DNA of 6,876 nt from NCBI GenBank assembly GCA_002296965.1, contig DBIW01000038.1, positions 1 to 6,876 on the forward strand, in the 5' to 3' direction. The notes beneath the pieces are model-generated. The model did not search any database, was not told the origin of the DNA, and worked only from the letters and a program-made list of their open reading frames with translations. Positions 5,971 through 6,876 of this stretch are shown here, one piece after another. A program made the position numbers and the translations under genes. The first letter of the stretch is position 1. Every line of letters begins with the position of its first letter. Source of the DNA: Treponema sp. UBA792 (GTDB lineage: Bacteria; Spirochaetota; Spirochaetia; Treponematales; Treponemataceae).

Positions 5971-6746
5971 ATTTCGCGCGCAGAAAAACAAGTCTCATCC
6001 TGACGGCGCTGTTTTTTGTATGTACGGCATATACGCTGGAAATTCCGCAGCTGCGCGGACGCGTAAACGACTACGCGGAAATAATGAAGAGACAGGACAT
6101 CACCGAAACGGAGAACTATCTTGAATCACTTGAGAATTCAACCGGAATTCAGATTGCCGTTCTTACGGTTCCGTCGCTTGAAGGAGAGGACATCGCATCT
6201 TTCGGAATACGCACCGCAGAAAAATGGAAACTCGGACAAAAGGACGAGGACAACGGCGCAATTCTTATCGTTGCATATCAGGACCGCGAGGTCAGAATCG
6301 AAACCGGCTACGGGCTTGAGGACAGGCTCACGGACACAAAAAGCGGACTTATAATCAGAAACGTGATAATCCCGGAATTCAAGAACGGCAATTATTCTGA
6401 GGGCATAGTAAAGGGAATCCGGAATATGGGCGGAATCGCCTCGGACAATGCGGAACTTGTCGAAAAAAGCGTTCTTGACGGCGAGGAAGAGGATTCCGCC
6501 GGAATCGGACTTCTTTTTATGATTATATGGATGATATTCATATTTTTTGTGCTGACATCACGCCGCGGAACAGCAGGCAATTTTTTCTTCTGGGCCATGG
6601 CAAATTCCCTGAACAGAAGCCTGAATTCAAAATCAGGACATGGAGGAAGCTCGTTCGGCGGCGGAAGTTTCGGCGGACATTCCGGAGGAGGATTTTCCGG
6701 AGGCGGCGGCTCATTCGGCGGAGGCGGCGCATCGGGGAAGTGGTGA
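5961..6746 (+). CDS. Secreted, C-terminally anchored TPM-domain protein (YgcG/COG1512 family)
   Basis: A 261-residue envelope protein. Residues 1-24 are a signal peptide (NFARRK, then a hydrophobic core ending near CTAYT). The TPM domain follows (about 28-160), with the hallmark IPQLRGRVNDYAEIM (28-42), TGIQIAVLTVPSLEGEDI (61-78), NGAILIVAYQDREVRIETGYGLE (98-120) and the helix around IIPEFKNGNYSEGI (136-149). One transmembrane helix lies at 181-199. A Gly/Ser/Phe low-complexity tail (225-261) ends in GGGGASGKW, which is typical of the family. The domain should face the periplasm with the Gly-rich tail in the cytoplasm. Catalytic function is unproven. Translation starts 10 nt inside the previous gene from a good site, GGAGG (5949-5953), 7 nt before the ATG, so the two TPM proteins are probably made together and may act as a complex with LemA. 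Confidence 0.92.
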   Translation: MVLNFARRKTSLILTALFFVCTAYTLEIPQLRGRVNDYAEIMKRQDITETENYLESLENSTGIQIAVLTVPSLEGEDIASFGIRTAEKWKLGQKDEDNGAILIVAYQDREVRIETGYGLEDRLTDTKSGLIIRNVIIPEFKNGNYSEGIVKGIRNMGGIASDNAELVEKSVLDGEEEDSAGIGLLFMIIWMIFIFFVLTSRRGTAGNFFFWAMANSLNRSLNSKSGHGGSSFGGGSFGGHSGGGFSGGGGSFGGGGASGKW

Positions 6747-6798
6747 CGGCGGCAGACTGAATTCTTTCTTCATTCGCAGACGGAATTACTGCCGCCGT
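6746..6798 (+). repeat. Long inverted repeat just after the operon
   Basis: ACGGCGGCAG (6746-6755), beginning at the last base of the stop codon, is perfectly complementary to CTGCCGCCGT (6789-6798). Inside, AATTC (6760-6764) can pair with GAATT (6783-6787), leaving an 18-nt loop. A GC-rich stem here could stop transcription or stabilise the message, but no T run follows, so it is not a standard terminator. Confidence 0.6.
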
Positions 6799-6876
6799 GA
6801 GATTTCCTCCGGAAAATCTCAGCCACCGCTTCTTAATTTCCTGACGGCAGACCAAATCCTTTCTTCATTCGCAGAC
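6750..6876. repeat. 32-bp direct repeat at 95-bp spacing, cut by the window edge
   Basis: Bases 6750-6781 and 6845-6876 match at 29 of 32 positions, including 17 identical bases at the right end (TTTCTTCATTCGCAGAC). The second copy stops at the window edge, so the true unit may be longer. The word GCAGAC occurs four times, at 6752, 6776, 6847 and 6871, with spacings of 24, 71 and 24, giving a paired pattern inside each unit. The 95-bp period is not a multiple of three, so this is not a coding repeat. The DNA between copies holds the two hairpins. It may be an intergenic repeat element or the start of a tandem array. Confidence 0.7.
6798..6821 (+). terminator. Second hairpin, possible weak terminator of the lemA operon
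   Basis: TGAGATTT (6798-6805) pairs with AAATCTCA (6814-6821) over 8 bp. CC/GG (6806-6807 with 6811-6812) can extend the stem past one bulged A (6813), leaving a 3-nt loop. The sequence after it is pyrimidine-rich (CTTCTTAATTTC, 6829-6840) but lacks a continuous T tract. It shares base 6798 with the preceding hairpin, so the two are nearly stacked. Confidence 0.35.

Noticed and set aside
6538..6855. 105-residue minus-strand reading frame at the right edge
   Set aside because: It is antisense to the Gly-rich tail of the TPM gene and very Arg-rich, as expected from reverse reading of GGC/GGA codons. No ribosome site or domain.
6750..6876. CRISPR array
   Set aside because: Only two repeat copies are seen, with 3 mismatches, and the 63-bp interval is itself hairpin-rich and shares words with the repeat. 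No cas genes are present.

Overview
This window looks like a spirochaete chromosome, most likely a Treponema or close relative. The basis is family-level: a clade-X type phosphofructokinase of the kind spirochaetes carry, a large lipoprotein with a loose (Phe at -3) lipobox, and a guanosine homopolymer inside a promoter, a device known from Treponema pallidum. The species cannot be fixed from this sequence. The stretch reads as ordinary chromosome; I see no transposase, integrase, tRNA, rRNA or CRISPR array.

Layout, left to right. (1) A short left edge (1-187) with a possible weak terminator for an unseen upstream gene, then a good sigma70-type promoter very close to the start of an AraC-family regulator (209-994, +). 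(2) A 139-bp convergent gap holding one perfect 9-bp inverted repeat without a U-tract. (3) A 572-residue predicted surface or periplasmic lipoprotein (1134-2852, -), with signal peptide, Gly/Ser/Asp/Lys-rich linker and several beta-rich modules. Its promoter has a run of ten G residues in the -35/-10 spacer, which makes it a strong candidate for phase-variable expression. (4) A strong intrinsic terminator (2972-3009, -) closing a glycolytic 6-phosphofructokinase gene (3030-4433, -). (5) A 218-bp divergent intergenic region with candidate promoters in both directions. (6) A compact rightward operon of three envelope genes: lemA, a two-TM TPM-fold protein and a secreted, anchored TPM protein with a Gly-rich tail. 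They are joined by a 5-nt gap and a 10-nt overlap, so they are probably co-translated. (7) A right-edge intergenic stretch (6747-6876) with hairpins and a 32-bp direct repeat at 95-bp spacing, cut off by the end of the window.

Functionally these are three separate units. The regulator's targets are not visible here. The lipoprotein is an independent, possibly switchable surface protein. The phosphofructokinase is housekeeping glycolysis. The lemA-TPM-TPM cluster is a conserved membrane module of unsettled biochemical role. No gene-free stretch exceeds 300 bases. The most noteworthy item is the poly-G promoter of the lipoprotein; nothing else here clearly amounts to an undescribed system.
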